A DNA stretch of 64,000 nucleotides from Acidobacteriota bacterium (GTDB lineage: Bacteria > Acidobacteriota > Terriglobia > Terriglobales > Acidobacteriaceae): contig JARLGJ010000013.1 of NCBI GenBank assembly GCA_031296105.1, forward strand, positions 22,137 through 86,136. The letters run 5' to 3'. The notes under the pieces are model-generated. The model had not been told where the DNA came from, searched no databases, and saw nothing but the letters and a program-made list of their open reading frames with translations. The translations under genes were made by a program, and so were the position numbers. Within the stretch, counting starts at the first letter, position 1, and each line of letters opens with the position of its first letter. Positions 18,812 through 27,395 of this stretch are shown here, one piece after another.

Positions 18812-19960
18812 TTATGCGGTTTCCTTGATGGCCTCGTCGAACTTGGCCAGGAAGCGGTCCACGCCCTCGGCGGTGGCCAGCGGCCCCATCAGGCCGATGC
18901 GGAAGATCTTTCCCGCTAGTGGGCCAAAGCCTCCGGCAATCTCAATGCCGTGCTTTTCCAGCAAATACGCGCGCACCTTGGCCTCGTTTACGCCCTCGGG
19001 AACACAGGGCGTATTGAGGTTCCAGATGCGGTGCCCTTCGGCGACGTGCATCTTCATGCCCATGCGCTCGATGCCGGCCACAAAGCGCTCATGCGCTTTC
19101 TTGTGGCGCTGCTGGCGCAGTTCCAGCCCCTCTTCCTCGATGATGGCCAGCGACTCATGCAGCGCATAGAAGAGCGTTGCCGAAGCCGTGTGATGGTAGC
19201 GGTGCGATTCGGTGAGGTAATCGCTGATCAGCGAGAGATCGAAGTACCAGCTCCGGTTGGGCGTCTTGCGCTGCTTCAGGCGGTCCTGGGCGCGCGGAGA
19301 AACCGTCACCGGGCTCAGTCCCGGAGGCGCGCTCAGGCCTTTCTGTGTGCAACTATAGGCCACGTCAATGCCGTTTTCGTCAATGTTCACTGGCATGGCG
19401 CCGAGCGAGGTGACGCAATCGGCAAGCACCACGGCGTCCACTTCATGGGCGGCGGCGCACAAAGCCTTGCTCTGCTGGAAGACGCCGGTGGACGTTTCGG
19501 CCTGCACAAAGGCCACCACCTGCGGACGCTCGCGGCGGATGAACTCCGCGGCTTCGTCGTCGCTGAACGGCTCGCCCCAGGCGTGGTCCAGACGGACGAT
19601 CTCGGCGCCGTGACGGCGGGCCATTTCCGCAATGCGCTCGGCGAAGAAGCCGCCGACAAACAGGCCCAGCCTGGTGCCCGGCTCAATAAAGTTGGAAACC
19701 ACCGTCTCCATGCCGCCCGAACCGGTGGCGGAGATGGGAATGGTCAGGGGATTCGCCGTGCCAAACACCGTGCGCAATCCCTGCTGCACCTGCTGAGAAA
19801 CCTGGAAGAAATACGGATCGAGGTGGCCCACGATGGGCTGCGCCATGGCCTGGTAAATCCGCGGATACACCTGGCTCGGCCCCGGTCCGTAGAGCAGGCG
19901 CCGCGGCGCACGAATACTGATCTTGTCGCCGTTGACCGCTGCTTCACTGATGCTGTTCAT
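18812..19960 (-). CDS. PLP-dependent aminotransferase, alanine-glyoxylate / serine-pyruvate type
   Basis: 382 residues, fold type I class V. LYGPGPSQVYPRIYQAMAQPIVGHLDP at the N-terminus, SATGSGGMETVVSNFIEPG for the PLP phosphate pocket, ADCVTSLGAMPVNIDENGIDVAYSCTQKG with the Schiff-base Lys in TQKG, and FRIGLMGPLAT at the end. Substrate could be alanine-glyoxylate, serine-pyruvate or a phosphonate; sequence alone does not settle it. The ATG at 19960 has AGGAGGGG upstream; the open frame continuing to 20083 is Cys-rich and rejected. Confidence 0.9.
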   Translation of the reverse strand: MNSISEAAVNGDKISIRAPRRLLYGPGPSQVYPRIYQAMAQPIVGHLDPYFFQVSQQVQQGLRTVFGTANPLTIPISATGSGGMETVVSNFIEPGTRLGLFVGGFFAERIAEMARRHGAEIVRLDHAWGEPFSDDEAAEFIRRERPQVVAFVQAETSTGVFQQSKALCAAAHEVDAVVLADCVTSLGAMPVNIDENGIDVAYSCTQKGLSAPPGLSPVTVSPRAQDRLKQRKTPNRSWYFDLSLISDYLTESHRYHHTASATLFYALHESLAIIEEEGLELRQQRHKKAHERFVAGIERMGMKMHVAEGHRIWNLNTPCVPEGVNEAKVRAYLLEKHGIEIAGGFGPLAGKIFRIGLMGPLATAEGVDRFLAKFDEAIKETA

Positions 19961-20107
19961 TGCCTTACCCCTCCTGCACAGGCCTTCGATGCTACGCCCG
20001 TTCCCAGCCGAGCGGAAGCCTTGTTTTTCCGCCGCGATCCCCGTGGCGTGTTCTGCTTTGACACAAGTGCAGGCCGCTCGCAAAAGCTGCGAACGCAGGC
20101 GCAGGCG

Positions 20108-20788
20108 TCACTCTCCCAGGCGGCCGCGCAGGGCGTTGAATTCTCCGCGCAGTTCCTCAAGTTCGCGGCGCAGGGTAGCCACTTCCTGCTCCAGGGCGGC
20201 CAGGCGTGTGGGGCTGCTTTCGCCGTCCGCCGCGGCCAAGGGCGGCTCGGGGGCCGCGGAAATCTCCGGCAAAGGCCCCAGGGCATCGGCATAGCGAGCC
20301 TCCTTGGTGCCAGGCTGGCGGGGTAGCAGGCGGGCCAGCGGGGGAGTATGCTCAATGAGTTTTTGCAGCACAAGCTGAACCTCGTCCAGATCTTCGATGT
20401 GGTGCATGCGCTCGCTGCGGCCGCGCAGTTCTCCTGGGGTTTGCGCGCCACGCAGCAGGAGGGTGCAGAGCAGGGCGGTCTCGCGGCGGCCCAGATTGAG
20501 CACCTCCCCGAGGTGATGCTCGAACCTGGCGACGCGGCCTTCGCCACGCGCGGCCGAGGCCAGCCCCTTGGCTTCCAGGCTGGAAAGCGCGCCACGGACC
20601 GATTCCTCGTCAAGATCCATGACCGGATCGCGGTTGGAGCGCTGATTACAGGCTGCCAGCAACGCATTCAGGCTTAGGGGATAGTAATCCGGGGTTGTGA
20701 TTTCTTTCTCGACAAGCGCTCCCAGGACGCGCTTTTCGGCCAAATCGAGTTTCAATTCCACGGTGTTCTCCTCGGGGGAAGCTGCCAT
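20108..20788 (-). CDS. YceH-like (DUF480) winged-helix protein
   Basis: 226 residues. LAEKRVLGALVEKEITTPDYYPLSLNALLAACNQ and NRDPVMDLDEESVRGALSSLEAKGL are the tandem winged-helix signature of the DUF480/YceH family; LGRRETALLCTLLLRGAQTPGELRGR follows. The last 40 residues (LAALEQEVATLRRELEELRGEF) form a coiled coil. ATG at 20788 preferred; an in-frame TTG at 20809 is the alternative. No biochemical function is established for the family. It precedes the aminotransferase gene by 147 bases on the same strand. Confidence 0.9.
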   Translation of the reverse strand: MAASPEENTVELKLDLAEKRVLGALVEKEITTPDYYPLSLNALLAACNQRSNRDPVMDLDEESVRGALSSLEAKGLASAARGEGRVARFEHHLGEVLNLGRRETALLCTLLLRGAQTPGELRGRSERMHHIEDLDEVQLVLQKLIEHTPPLARLLPRQPGTKEARYADALGPLPEISAAPEPPLAAADGESSPTRLAALEQEVATLRRELEELRGEFNALRGRLGE

Positions 20789-20977
20789 TCCCCGGAAATA
20801 CGGGCTCAATCAGTGACTTGCTGCGTCCCCGTAGGATAAAATCTCATAATTCAGGATAGGAAATATTCCCGCGTTTGGACCGCATGAACCATGCGATTTC
20901 CAGCCTGTGCGAATTATGATTGTTTCGGAAGATTTTTCACAACTTGCGGGCGGAAGCGATTCCGCCAGGGAGCTTGC

Positions 20978-22150
20978 ATGAAGCGCTTGATCGCCTGTAT
21001 AGCCGGGCTGTGCCTGTTGGCAACGATGGTCGGCTGCGGTGGTGCCTCCAGCACCGGTACCTTTGCCTACATCGCCAACAAAACCGGCTCTGGATTCACG
21101 GTGTACACCGTGAACTCGGATGGCACGCTTACACTGAATAACATTTCGCCGCAGACAACGCCGTCGGCGCCGCTCGATCTGGTCTTTTCGGCCAACAGCA
21201 AGTGGGCGTTTTTCCTGGATGCTTCCGGCTCGCACGTTTACGCCTACACTCGCGCCGGCAACGGCGAGTTGGCGACGGCCATCGGCAGCTACTCGGTTGG
21301 TCCGGATGCGAGTTCGCTGGTGGTTTCCACTAACAGCTACTACGTGTACGTAGCCCTGCCCGACACCGATCAGTTGGCCATCTACTCCATCGACCAATCG
21401 ACCGGACAGCTTACGCAGGTGGGCAGCAACGTGAACATCGGCTATGCCATCGACCAGTTGGTGATGACTCCCGGCGGCAGTCTGCTGCTGGGTCTCTCCA
21501 GTTCGCAGCAGGCCATCGTGAGCTGGACAATTACCAGTTCCACTGGCGTGCTGACGCAGGTGGCCACCCAGGCGGTAGGCGTCAAACCCAGCTACCTGGC
21601 CCTGTCGGAGAACGGCAGCTACGCCTACGTGACCGACAAATCGGCCACCACGACCGTGACCACCAGCAGTAGCAGCTACACCACGCCAAACATCTACGGC
21701 TTTACCGTTGCCTCCTCCGGCGTGCTGACGGCCATGGCCGACTCGCCGTTCAACGAGAACGCCGACATTAATGGCACCTATCCCACCGAGCCGGTGTTTG
21801 CCGTGACCTCGAACGACAACCGCTACCTGTTCGTGGCCAACCAGGGCACACACAACATCAGCTCGTTCAAGATGAGCTCGACGACCGGCGAGTTAACCGA
21901 AGTACTCGGTACGGCAACCACGGTGAATGGCGTGACCACCACCACGGCCTCGCCCTACGATTGCGGTTCGGGATGCACCAGCCCCCACTACATGTCGATC
22001 CCTTCAGGAAACAACGCACTGTACGTTCTGGATCCCGCGGCGGGCGCTCTCTTCCAGTTCAAGATCGATCAGAACACGGGAAGACTGCGCGCTATGAGTC
22101 CGGCGTCTTTGAGCGGATTGAGCACCCCCAACTGGATCACCCTGAAGTAG
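20978..22150 (+). CDS. Surface lipoprotein with lactonase-type seven-bladed propeller
   Basis: 390 residues. Lipoprotein signal peptide MKRLIACIAGLCLLATMVGC (Cys20 as lipidated residue). The rest is a repeat of blades such as FAYIANKTGSGFTVYTVNSDGTL, YVYVALPDTDQLAIYSIDQSTG and YLFVANQGTHNISSFKMSSTTG, the 6-phosphogluconolactonase-like fold often found in extracytoplasmic acidobacterial proteins. An enzymatic role is not implied. GGGAG before the ATG. First of three consecutive envelope genes. Confidence 0.88.
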   Translation: MKRLIACIAGLCLLATMVGCGGASSTGTFAYIANKTGSGFTVYTVNSDGTLTLNNISPQTTPSAPLDLVFSANSKWAFFLDASGSHVYAYTRAGNGELATAIGSYSVGPDASSLVVSTNSYYVYVALPDTDQLAIYSIDQSTGQLTQVGSNVNIGYAIDQLVMTPGGSLLLGLSSSQQAIVSWTITSSTGVLTQVATQAVGVKPSYLALSENGSYAYVTDKSATTTVTTSSSSYTTPNIYGFTVASSGVLTAMADSPFNENADINGTYPTEPVFAVTSNDNRYLFVANQGTHNISSFKMSSTTGELTEVLGTATTVNGVTTTTASPYDCGSGCTSPHYMSIPSGNNALYVLDPAAGALFQFKIDQNTGRLRAMSPASLSGLSTPNWITLK

Positions 22151-22159
22151 GTGCCGCAC

Positions 22160-24538
22160 ATGAACCGGTTTTACCTAATCACCGCAGCCGCGCTCGCCAT
22201 GGTTTTGGCGGGCTGCGGTTCGTCGGTTAAGAGCAGCACTCAAGCCGCGAGCAACTACACGTACACCATGTACGTGACACCCGATCGCGTTTCCATAAAC
22301 GAGGGCGACTATTCCACGATCTCGGCCACGGCCGAAGAGCAGTACCTGAACGGCACGCCGAAGGCGATCTCGCCGCAGCCGACGATCAAGTTCTACTCGT
22401 CGGACTCGCGGGTTTCGATCTCGGCTGCCGGCAAGGTCTGCGCCGGCCAGTGGGATAGCACCTACCTGAACTGCGTGGCCACCAGCACCCTGCCCGACGG
22501 CGCGGTGACGATTACGGCCTACGATGCGGCGCACTCCACCACCGGCACCACTCAGGTATGGGTCCACCGTCGCGCGGCCAACATCACGCTGTGCGCGCCC
22601 ACCAGCGGAACGGTCGCCACGGAGTGCTCCGCGGCTTCGCCCAGCGGCAGTTCCTACACCAACGTGGTCCGCACCGCGCAGGGCTACTATCCCTCCGGCA
22701 CGAACTGTGTCTCGCAGGATAATTCGGTCAAGTACTTTGCGCAGGCGTGGGATTCGTCGGGCAACCCGCTCTACAGCTGCTCGGTCTCGAATACCGCCGG
22801 CTGCGTCAACGACCTGGACTACACCTGGAGCACGACGAATTCCACGGTGGCCTCGGCGGGCGAATACGGCGGCGTGGTGGCTCTCAATCCCGGCGTAACC
22901 ACGGTGTATGCCACGCTGAATGGCACGGTGAGCACGCCGGTGGCATTTGCTACCTGCCCTCCGGCCAGCATCACCCTGGCCTCCTCGGGCTACACCAAGG
23001 GAGCGGCAACCGCGCCTTACTCCACGGCGGACCTGACGGGCCTGTACAAGGGCAGCCTGACCTACCTGACGGCCATGACCGTGGTGGATACCAACGGCAA
23101 CTCCATGCCGCTGGTGGACACCAGCGGCAACGCACTGGACTCCCTGGACCTGACCTTTAACACCTCGAACCGGCTGGCCGGCGCCTTCACTACGGTGCAG
23201 CCGTTGACCTCGCTGTTCACGACCACGACTTCGGGACATTCCACATTGTCGGTATCCTGCACGCCGACCTCGTGTAACCCCGCGGTCTCCGACTTTGTGT
23301 CGCCCACGGGGACGACCGTAACCGCCAAAAGCGCCGGCTATGGCTACCCGATCTACAGCAACCTGATCGGCGCCACCGTCACCGGCAGCACGTCGAGCGT
23401 GATCCTGGTAACGGGCACGACCTTCGCTGACGGCACTACGTCCGCGCACGAGTTGCTGACGTATGATTCCGAGTCGCTGGCTTTGTCTCACACCATCTCC
23501 GTGCCCAACACGCCGAACTCCCTGGTGGTGGCGCCCAATGGCGCCAAGGCCTACATTGGCAGCGCGGCCGGGCTGGTGGTGGTCAATCTGTCCACTTACC
23601 AGAGTTCGGTGCAGACCTACCCCATCTCGGGCGCTCTGGACACGGACTACGTGACGGGCAAGGTGCTGGGCGTTTCGCCCGACAGCCGTTACGTAATCGT
23701 CTCCGACACCGACAACAGCGAAGTCTTCCTGGTGGATACCACCGGCGCGGAAGCCTACCGCTATGCCATCGCGGGCGTCCGCGCCGCAACCTTTGCCTCC
23801 GACATGTCCAACTTCTGGATTGCCGGCGACAGTGGCGTGTATGTGTACCAGGGCAGTTCGTTCGTCAAAACGCAGTACAACACCAGCGCCAATGTGACCG
23901 CCATGGCCTGGACGATGGACGGCTTGTCCTACTTCGCCAACGGCAACGCCCTGGTCAACTACTCAACCTGCGACGACTCCAACCCGCAATCGGTGGGCAC
24001 CGGTCCGATGAACCTGGACGCGACGGCCATCGGCGGCGTGCCGCGCATCTTCGGCTACTCGACGGCCAGCAACGCCTGGCTGGACTACTCGGTGACGAGC
24101 AGCGCGCAGGTTGGCGCCAGCAGTCCCAAGGGCAACGTTTGCCAGGCTACGGTCACGGTGAACTCGCCGGTTTCGACCACTTCCACCCTGGCTTGCACGC
24201 CGACGCAGTTCAGCTTCTCGGAGCGTTTGGGACGCGAGTTCGTAACCGGCGTCAGTTCTTCCTGCACCACCAGTGAATCGGTGATTCACGCCTACGACCT
24301 CAGCACCAAGGCGGAAATCAACCTGACCGACACTACCGCGTTTGTGCCCTTGAGCGGCGGCGTTCTTACCGACGGCCGCGAGCTGTATGTCGGCTCCTGG
24401 GACAGCACTTCACTAACGGCAGAGCTGCACCGCTTCAACCTGCTGGATAGCAGCGGGGATACCGGTACGCTCGCCGAAGACATCACCGCTATCTCGGTAC
24501 CCGTGGTGCCCAGCTTTGTCGCCGTGGTGCCCAAGTAA
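22160..24538 (+). CDS. Large surface lipoprotein with Ig-like and propeller domains
   Basis: 792 residues. Lipobox LAMVLAGC near residue 19. Residues about 35-130 resemble a bacterial Ig-like domain (DRVSINEGDYSTISATAEEQYL, VSISAAGKVCAG, GAVTITAYDAAHS); a second Ig-like segment ends GGVVALNPGVTTVYATLNGTVS. The C-terminal ~400 residues contain YVTN-type blades (PNTPNSLVVAPNGAKAYIGSAAGLVVVNL, GVSPDSRYVIVSDTDNSEVFLVD). ATG at 22160 with AGGTG upstream; it begins 9 bases after the previous stop, so the pair is an operon. Function unknown; probably a surface binding or scaffold protein. Confidence 0.85.
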   Translation: MNRFYLITAAALAMVLAGCGSSVKSSTQAASNYTYTMYVTPDRVSINEGDYSTISATAEEQYLNGTPKAISPQPTIKFYSSDSRVSISAAGKVCAGQWDSTYLNCVATSTLPDGAVTITAYDAAHSTTGTTQVWVHRRAANITLCAPTSGTVATECSAASPSGSSYTNVVRTAQGYYPSGTNCVSQDNSVKYFAQAWDSSGNPLYSCSVSNTAGCVNDLDYTWSTTNSTVASAGEYGGVVALNPGVTTVYATLNGTVSTPVAFATCPPASITLASSGYTKGAATAPYSTADLTGLYKGSLTYLTAMTVVDTNGNSMPLVDTSGNALDSLDLTFNTSNRLAGAFTTVQPLTSLFTTTTSGHSTLSVSCTPTSCNPAVSDFVSPTGTTVTAKSAGYGYPIYSNLIGATVTGSTSSVILVTGTTFADGTTSAHELLTYDSESLALSHTISVPNTPNSLVVAPNGAKAYIGSAAGLVVVNLSTYQSSVQTYPISGALDTDYVTGKVLGVSPDSRYVIVSDTDNSEVFLVDTTGAEAYRYAIAGVRAATFASDMSNFWIAGDSGVYVYQGSSFVKTQYNTSANVTAMAWTMDGLSYFANGNALVNYSTCDDSNPQSVGTGPMNLDATAIGGVPRIFGYSTASNAWLDYSVTSSAQVGASSPKGNVCQATVTVNSPVSTTSTLACTPTQFSFSERLGREFVTGVSSSCTTSESVIHAYDLSTKAEINLTDTTAFVPLSGGVLTDGRELYVGSWDSTSLTAELHRFNLLDSSGDTGTLAEDITAISVPVVPSFVAVVPK

Positions 24539-24553
24539 TTAAAGGAGAGACTT

Positions 24554-25201
24554 TTGAAACTCAAGCTCACACTCGTCGTATTCCTCCTCGGATTGGCCAC
24601 CATGGCCCAGGCGCAGGGGCCGCTTTCCAATCTGTCGATCGGCATCGGCCTCGAGGGCATATTCCCGGCGGCCACGTTTAACAAGACGCCCTATAACGAA
24701 GGCACCTATCCGACCACGCAGTCCGCCACCAAGTCGGTGGGCGGCGTGGCCGACGCGCGCTACAACTTCGGACGTCACAGCGCGTTGGACTTCTCCTTCA
24801 CCCTGAATCGCAACACCGAGTACTTTGCCAACACCTACGGCACCGTCACGCACGTGCAGACCAACAACGGCGAATACATCGGCTCCTATGTCGCCCGCAT
24901 GCCGGGCACCGAACGCATGAAGCCCTACTTTCTGGTCGGCGGCGGCATGGTGCATTTCTCCCCGAACAGCGCCTACAACACGTCGGGGTCGCCTTCGGGC
25001 AGCAGCAAGGCGGCGTTCGCTTACGGCTTCGGAACCGATATCCGCCTGTCGGATAGCTGGGGCCTCCGCATCCAGTACCGCGGCCTGGTGCGCGGTGCGC
25101 CGGACTTCAAGCTCTCCAACACCGATGCCACCGAAACGTTCGGCAGCGAGATGAAGACGCACGTGCCCGAGCCTTCGATCCAGGTGGTGTACCACTTCTA
25201 G
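24554..25201 (+). CDS. Outer-membrane beta-barrel protein (OmpA-like barrel)
   Basis: 215 residues. Signal peptide MKLKLTLVVFLLGLATMAQA, then alternating amphipathic strands (VGGVADARYNFGRHSALDFSFTL, PYFLVGGGMVHFSP, FAYGFGTDIRLSDSWGLRIQYRG) and a terminal aromatic IQVVYHF, which is the barrel-assembly signal. An eight-strand barrel is likely. TTG start with GGAGAG upstream, 15 bases after the lipoprotein gene, so the three genes 20978-25201 form one transcription unit ended by the terminator at 25220. Confidence 0.88.
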   Translation: MKLKLTLVVFLLGLATMAQAQGPLSNLSIGIGLEGIFPAATFNKTPYNEGTYPTTQSATKSVGGVADARYNFGRHSALDFSFTLNRNTEYFANTYGTVTHVQTNNGEYIGSYVARMPGTERMKPYFLVGGGMVHFSPNSAYNTSGSPSGSSKAAFAYGFGTDIRLSDSWGLRIQYRGLVRGAPDFKLSNTDATETFGSEMKTHVPEPSIQVVYHF

Positions 25202-25219
25202 GCAGTTTGAGTTTCTTAC

Positions 25220-25247
25220 AAAGGCCGGAGCCAACGCTCCGGCCTTT
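25220..25247 (+). terminator. Rho-independent terminator of the envelope operon
   Basis: AAAGGCCGGAGC / GCTCCGGCCTTT with a CAAC-type 4-base loop, followed by TGTTTTG. Confidence 0.92.
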
Positions 25248-25305
25248 TGTTTTGCCCGCCGCGCCGCGCTTCCCTTCTCCCCCGCGCAGCTTCTAGAATC
25301 CCGCC

Positions 25306-25527
25306 ATGGAAGGCCTCGGCAAAACCATCCTCTTTCTCGGCCTCGGACTGGCGGCCCTGGGCGCGCTGCTCCTGCTGGCTCCGCGCATCGGACTGCCCCT
25401 GGGACGCCTGCCCGGCGACTTGCACTGGCGCAGCCGCTCCGGCAACACGCAGGTTTATTTCCCCCTGGCCACCTGCATCGTGCTCAGCCTGCTCTTCTCG
25501 CTGCTCTCCTGGCTGCTACGGCGTTAA
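25306..25527 (+). CDS. DUF2905 family small membrane protein
   Basis: 73 residues; two hydrophobic segments (about 7-25 and 52-69) flank PRIGLPLGRLPGDLHWRSRSGNTQVYFPLATCI, the GRLPGD motif that marks DUF2905. Function unknown. Its last four codons overlap the 3' end of the convergent GMC oxidoreductase gene by 12 bases. Confidence 0.88.
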   Translation: MEGLGKTILFLGLGLAALGALLLLAPRIGLPLGRLPGDLHWRSRSGNTQVYFPLATCIVLSLLFSLLSWLLRR

Positions 25528-27165
25528 GCGTTCCTTCGCTGGAATCGCGGCCATCGCCCGCTCGGCCAGCGCCGTAATCGTCAGGCTGGGATTGACGCCG
25601 AGATTCGCCGAGACCACCGAGCCATCGCAGATGTACAGATTGCGATAGCCAAAGACGCGCTGCTGTCCATCCACCACCCCTTCTTCCGCGGAGCGGCCCA
25701 TCACGCAGCCGCCCAGGCAGTGCGCCGTTCCCGGCACGTCGAACAGAATCTCCGGCAACATGCTCATGGCCGCGCCGCCCGCGCGCGCGGCAAACTGCTG
25801 GGCAAAGCGGTTGGCCGCGGGAATGAACGTGGGCACGCGCTCGCCATAGGAGCCCATCGTCTTGCCGAAGGGCCACCACCAGGCACGCCGGTAACGCATC
25901 TCCAGTTGCGACTCCACGGCCTGCATGCACAGCAGGATGACGCATTCGCGCGCCCAGCGCGTGGGCCAGAACAGCCGCGCGGTCTTCCAGGGATGCCAAA
26001 GCAATTGACCCGCCAGCGTGCGCAACCACAGCCCAATGCGCGAATGTCCGGGACGCCCGCCGGTAAGGATCGTGCTCAGCAGCCCCATGCTGTCCGAGCC
26101 GCTGGGATAGCGCACGGCCTCGATGTGCGTGTGCGCGTCGATATACACGCCCGAGCCGATCGCCACGCCCTTCGACATATCCTGCACGCAACCCGGAATG
26201 CGCACGCCAATGAGCGACTCGGAGTTGGTGCGGATGTGCCGCCCAAGTTGCGCACCGATCTTCGGCAACGATCCTTTGTCGCGCAGGCGGAAGAGCAGTT
26301 CGGTGGTACCCAGCGACGATGCGGCAAAGACTACGGCTCCGGCGGTAAAACGGCGGCGGCGCGCGGGCAGCAAGCTCGTCGAGCGCACCGTCTCCACCGC
26401 GTAGCCCGTGCGGCCCTCAAGTCCGTCGAGCGGGCGCACGTCCACCACTTTGGTTTCGGCAAATACCTGTGCGCCGAGTTGCTCCGCCAGGTAGAGGTAA
26501 TTCTGGTCCAGAGTGTTTTTGGCGCCGTTGCGGCAGCCCATCATGCAGCCGCCGCAGCCATTGCAGGTAGTTCGCGCCGGGCCGCGTCCGCCAAAGAAAG
26601 GATCGCCCACGTCGCGCGGCGAAGTGTCACCCCCGGGCGCTTGCAGAATCCCCACCCGCGTGCGGTAGAACGTTTCTCCCGCGCCCACGGACTCGGCGGC
26701 GTCTTGCAACATCAGGTCGGCCGCGCCCAGAATGCGGTTCTCCACCACGCCCAGCATGCGCTCGGCTTCCGCGTAGTGGCCGGGCATCTCTTCCTCCCAC
26801 GCGGCCAGCCCGCACCAGGAGCCCATTTGCCACACCTTTTCCGGCGGGCGCAGCAAGGTGGAGCCGTAGGTGATGGAGCCTCCGCCGACGGCGCAGCCGT
26901 GCAGCACGGTCACGTGGCGGAAAAAGCGCATGTTGAAGAAACCGCGCAGCCCCAGCCGCGGACGCCAGAACCAGCGGTGCAGTTGCCAGCTTGTGCGCGG
27001 CAGGCTCTCCGGCGTCCAGCGGCGGCCCATCTCCAGCACCGCCACGCGATAGCCCTTCTCAGCCAGGCGCAGCGCGCTTACGCTGCCGCCAAAACCCGAG
27101 CCGATCACAATGTAGTCGTAGTCCAAGGAAGAATCTTCTGCGGCCGCGTCGCGCACGGTTGCCAT
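25516..27165 (-). CDS. GMC-type FAD oxidoreductase (cholesterol-oxidase-like)
   Basis: 549 residues. FAD motif YDYIVIGSGFGGSVSALRLAEKGYRVAVLEMG (about 16-47), GGGSITYGSTLLRPP, the cysteine-rich CNGCGGCMMGCRNGAKNT (about 202-219), and the C-terminal CLGGCVMG plus VVSANLGVNPSLTITALAERA. These match the cholesterol oxidase-like branch of GMC enzymes. No signal peptide. ATG 27165 is used; an in-frame ATG at 27207 has no ribosome site and adds an unconserved stretch. Substrate is unknown: an alcohol or sterol/hopanoid-like compound is possible. Confidence 0.88.
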   Translation of the reverse strand: MATVRDAAAEDSSLDYDYIVIGSGFGGSVSALRLAEKGYRVAVLEMGRRWTPESLPRTSWQLHRWFWRPRLGLRGFFNMRFFRHVTVLHGCAVGGGSITYGSTLLRPPEKVWQMGSWCGLAAWEEEMPGHYAEAERMLGVVENRILGAADLMLQDAAESVGAGETFYRTRVGILQAPGGDTSPRDVGDPFFGGRGPARTTCNGCGGCMMGCRNGAKNTLDQNYLYLAEQLGAQVFAETKVVDVRPLDGLEGRTGYAVETVRSTSLLPARRRRFTAGAVVFAASSLGTTELLFRLRDKGSLPKIGAQLGRHIRTNSESLIGVRIPGCVQDMSKGVAIGSGVYIDAHTHIEAVRYPSGSDSMGLLSTILTGGRPGHSRIGLWLRTLAGQLLWHPWKTARLFWPTRWARECVILLCMQAVESQLEMRYRRAWWWPFGKTMGSYGERVPTFIPAANRFAQQFAARAGGAAMSMLPEILFDVPGTAHCLGGCVMGRSAEEGVVDGQQRVFGYRNLYICDGSVVSANLGVNPSLTITALAERAMAAIPAKERLTP

Positions 27166-27274
27166 CCCCTTTATTGGCCATTGCCGGAATGCCCCCACAC
27201 CGGGCATTGGAACAATACCATTGCTGTCAACGGCGGCGGCGCGGACTCGAATCGCAGCAAGGCCCCTGCCAGAG

Positions 27275-27380
27275 CAAAATCAGGGAATGTCTGGGCCGAA
27301 GCCGAAAGCCACCGGCGTTGCGACCAGCAGCGAGCAACCGCCTGCACAAACCCGGGGAGACTATAGCGTCCCTGATTTTG
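27275..27380 (+). ncRNA. Structured element, copy A (upstream of xseA)
   Basis: Outer stem CAAAATCAGGGA / TCCCTGATTTTG, 12 bp perfect (27275-27286 with 27369-27380). Inside, GGCGTTGC (27314-27321) pairs with GCAACCGCC (27334-27342, one bulged C) around the loop GACCAGCAGCGA. The core 27316-27338 is identical at 22 of 23 positions to copy B at 40723-40745, while the outer stems differ but still pair. Shared single-stranded parts include CCGAAGC-GAAAG before the core and TATAG before the closing stem. Ends 15 bases before the xseA GTG. Confidence 0.6.
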
Positions 27381-27395
27381 CCGTAAACTTAAGGC

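Noticed and set aside
20810..21853. 347-codon minus-strand frame opposite the propeller lipoprotein
   Set aside because: Antisense mirror frame; the plus strand has a lipobox, ribosome site and propeller repeats.
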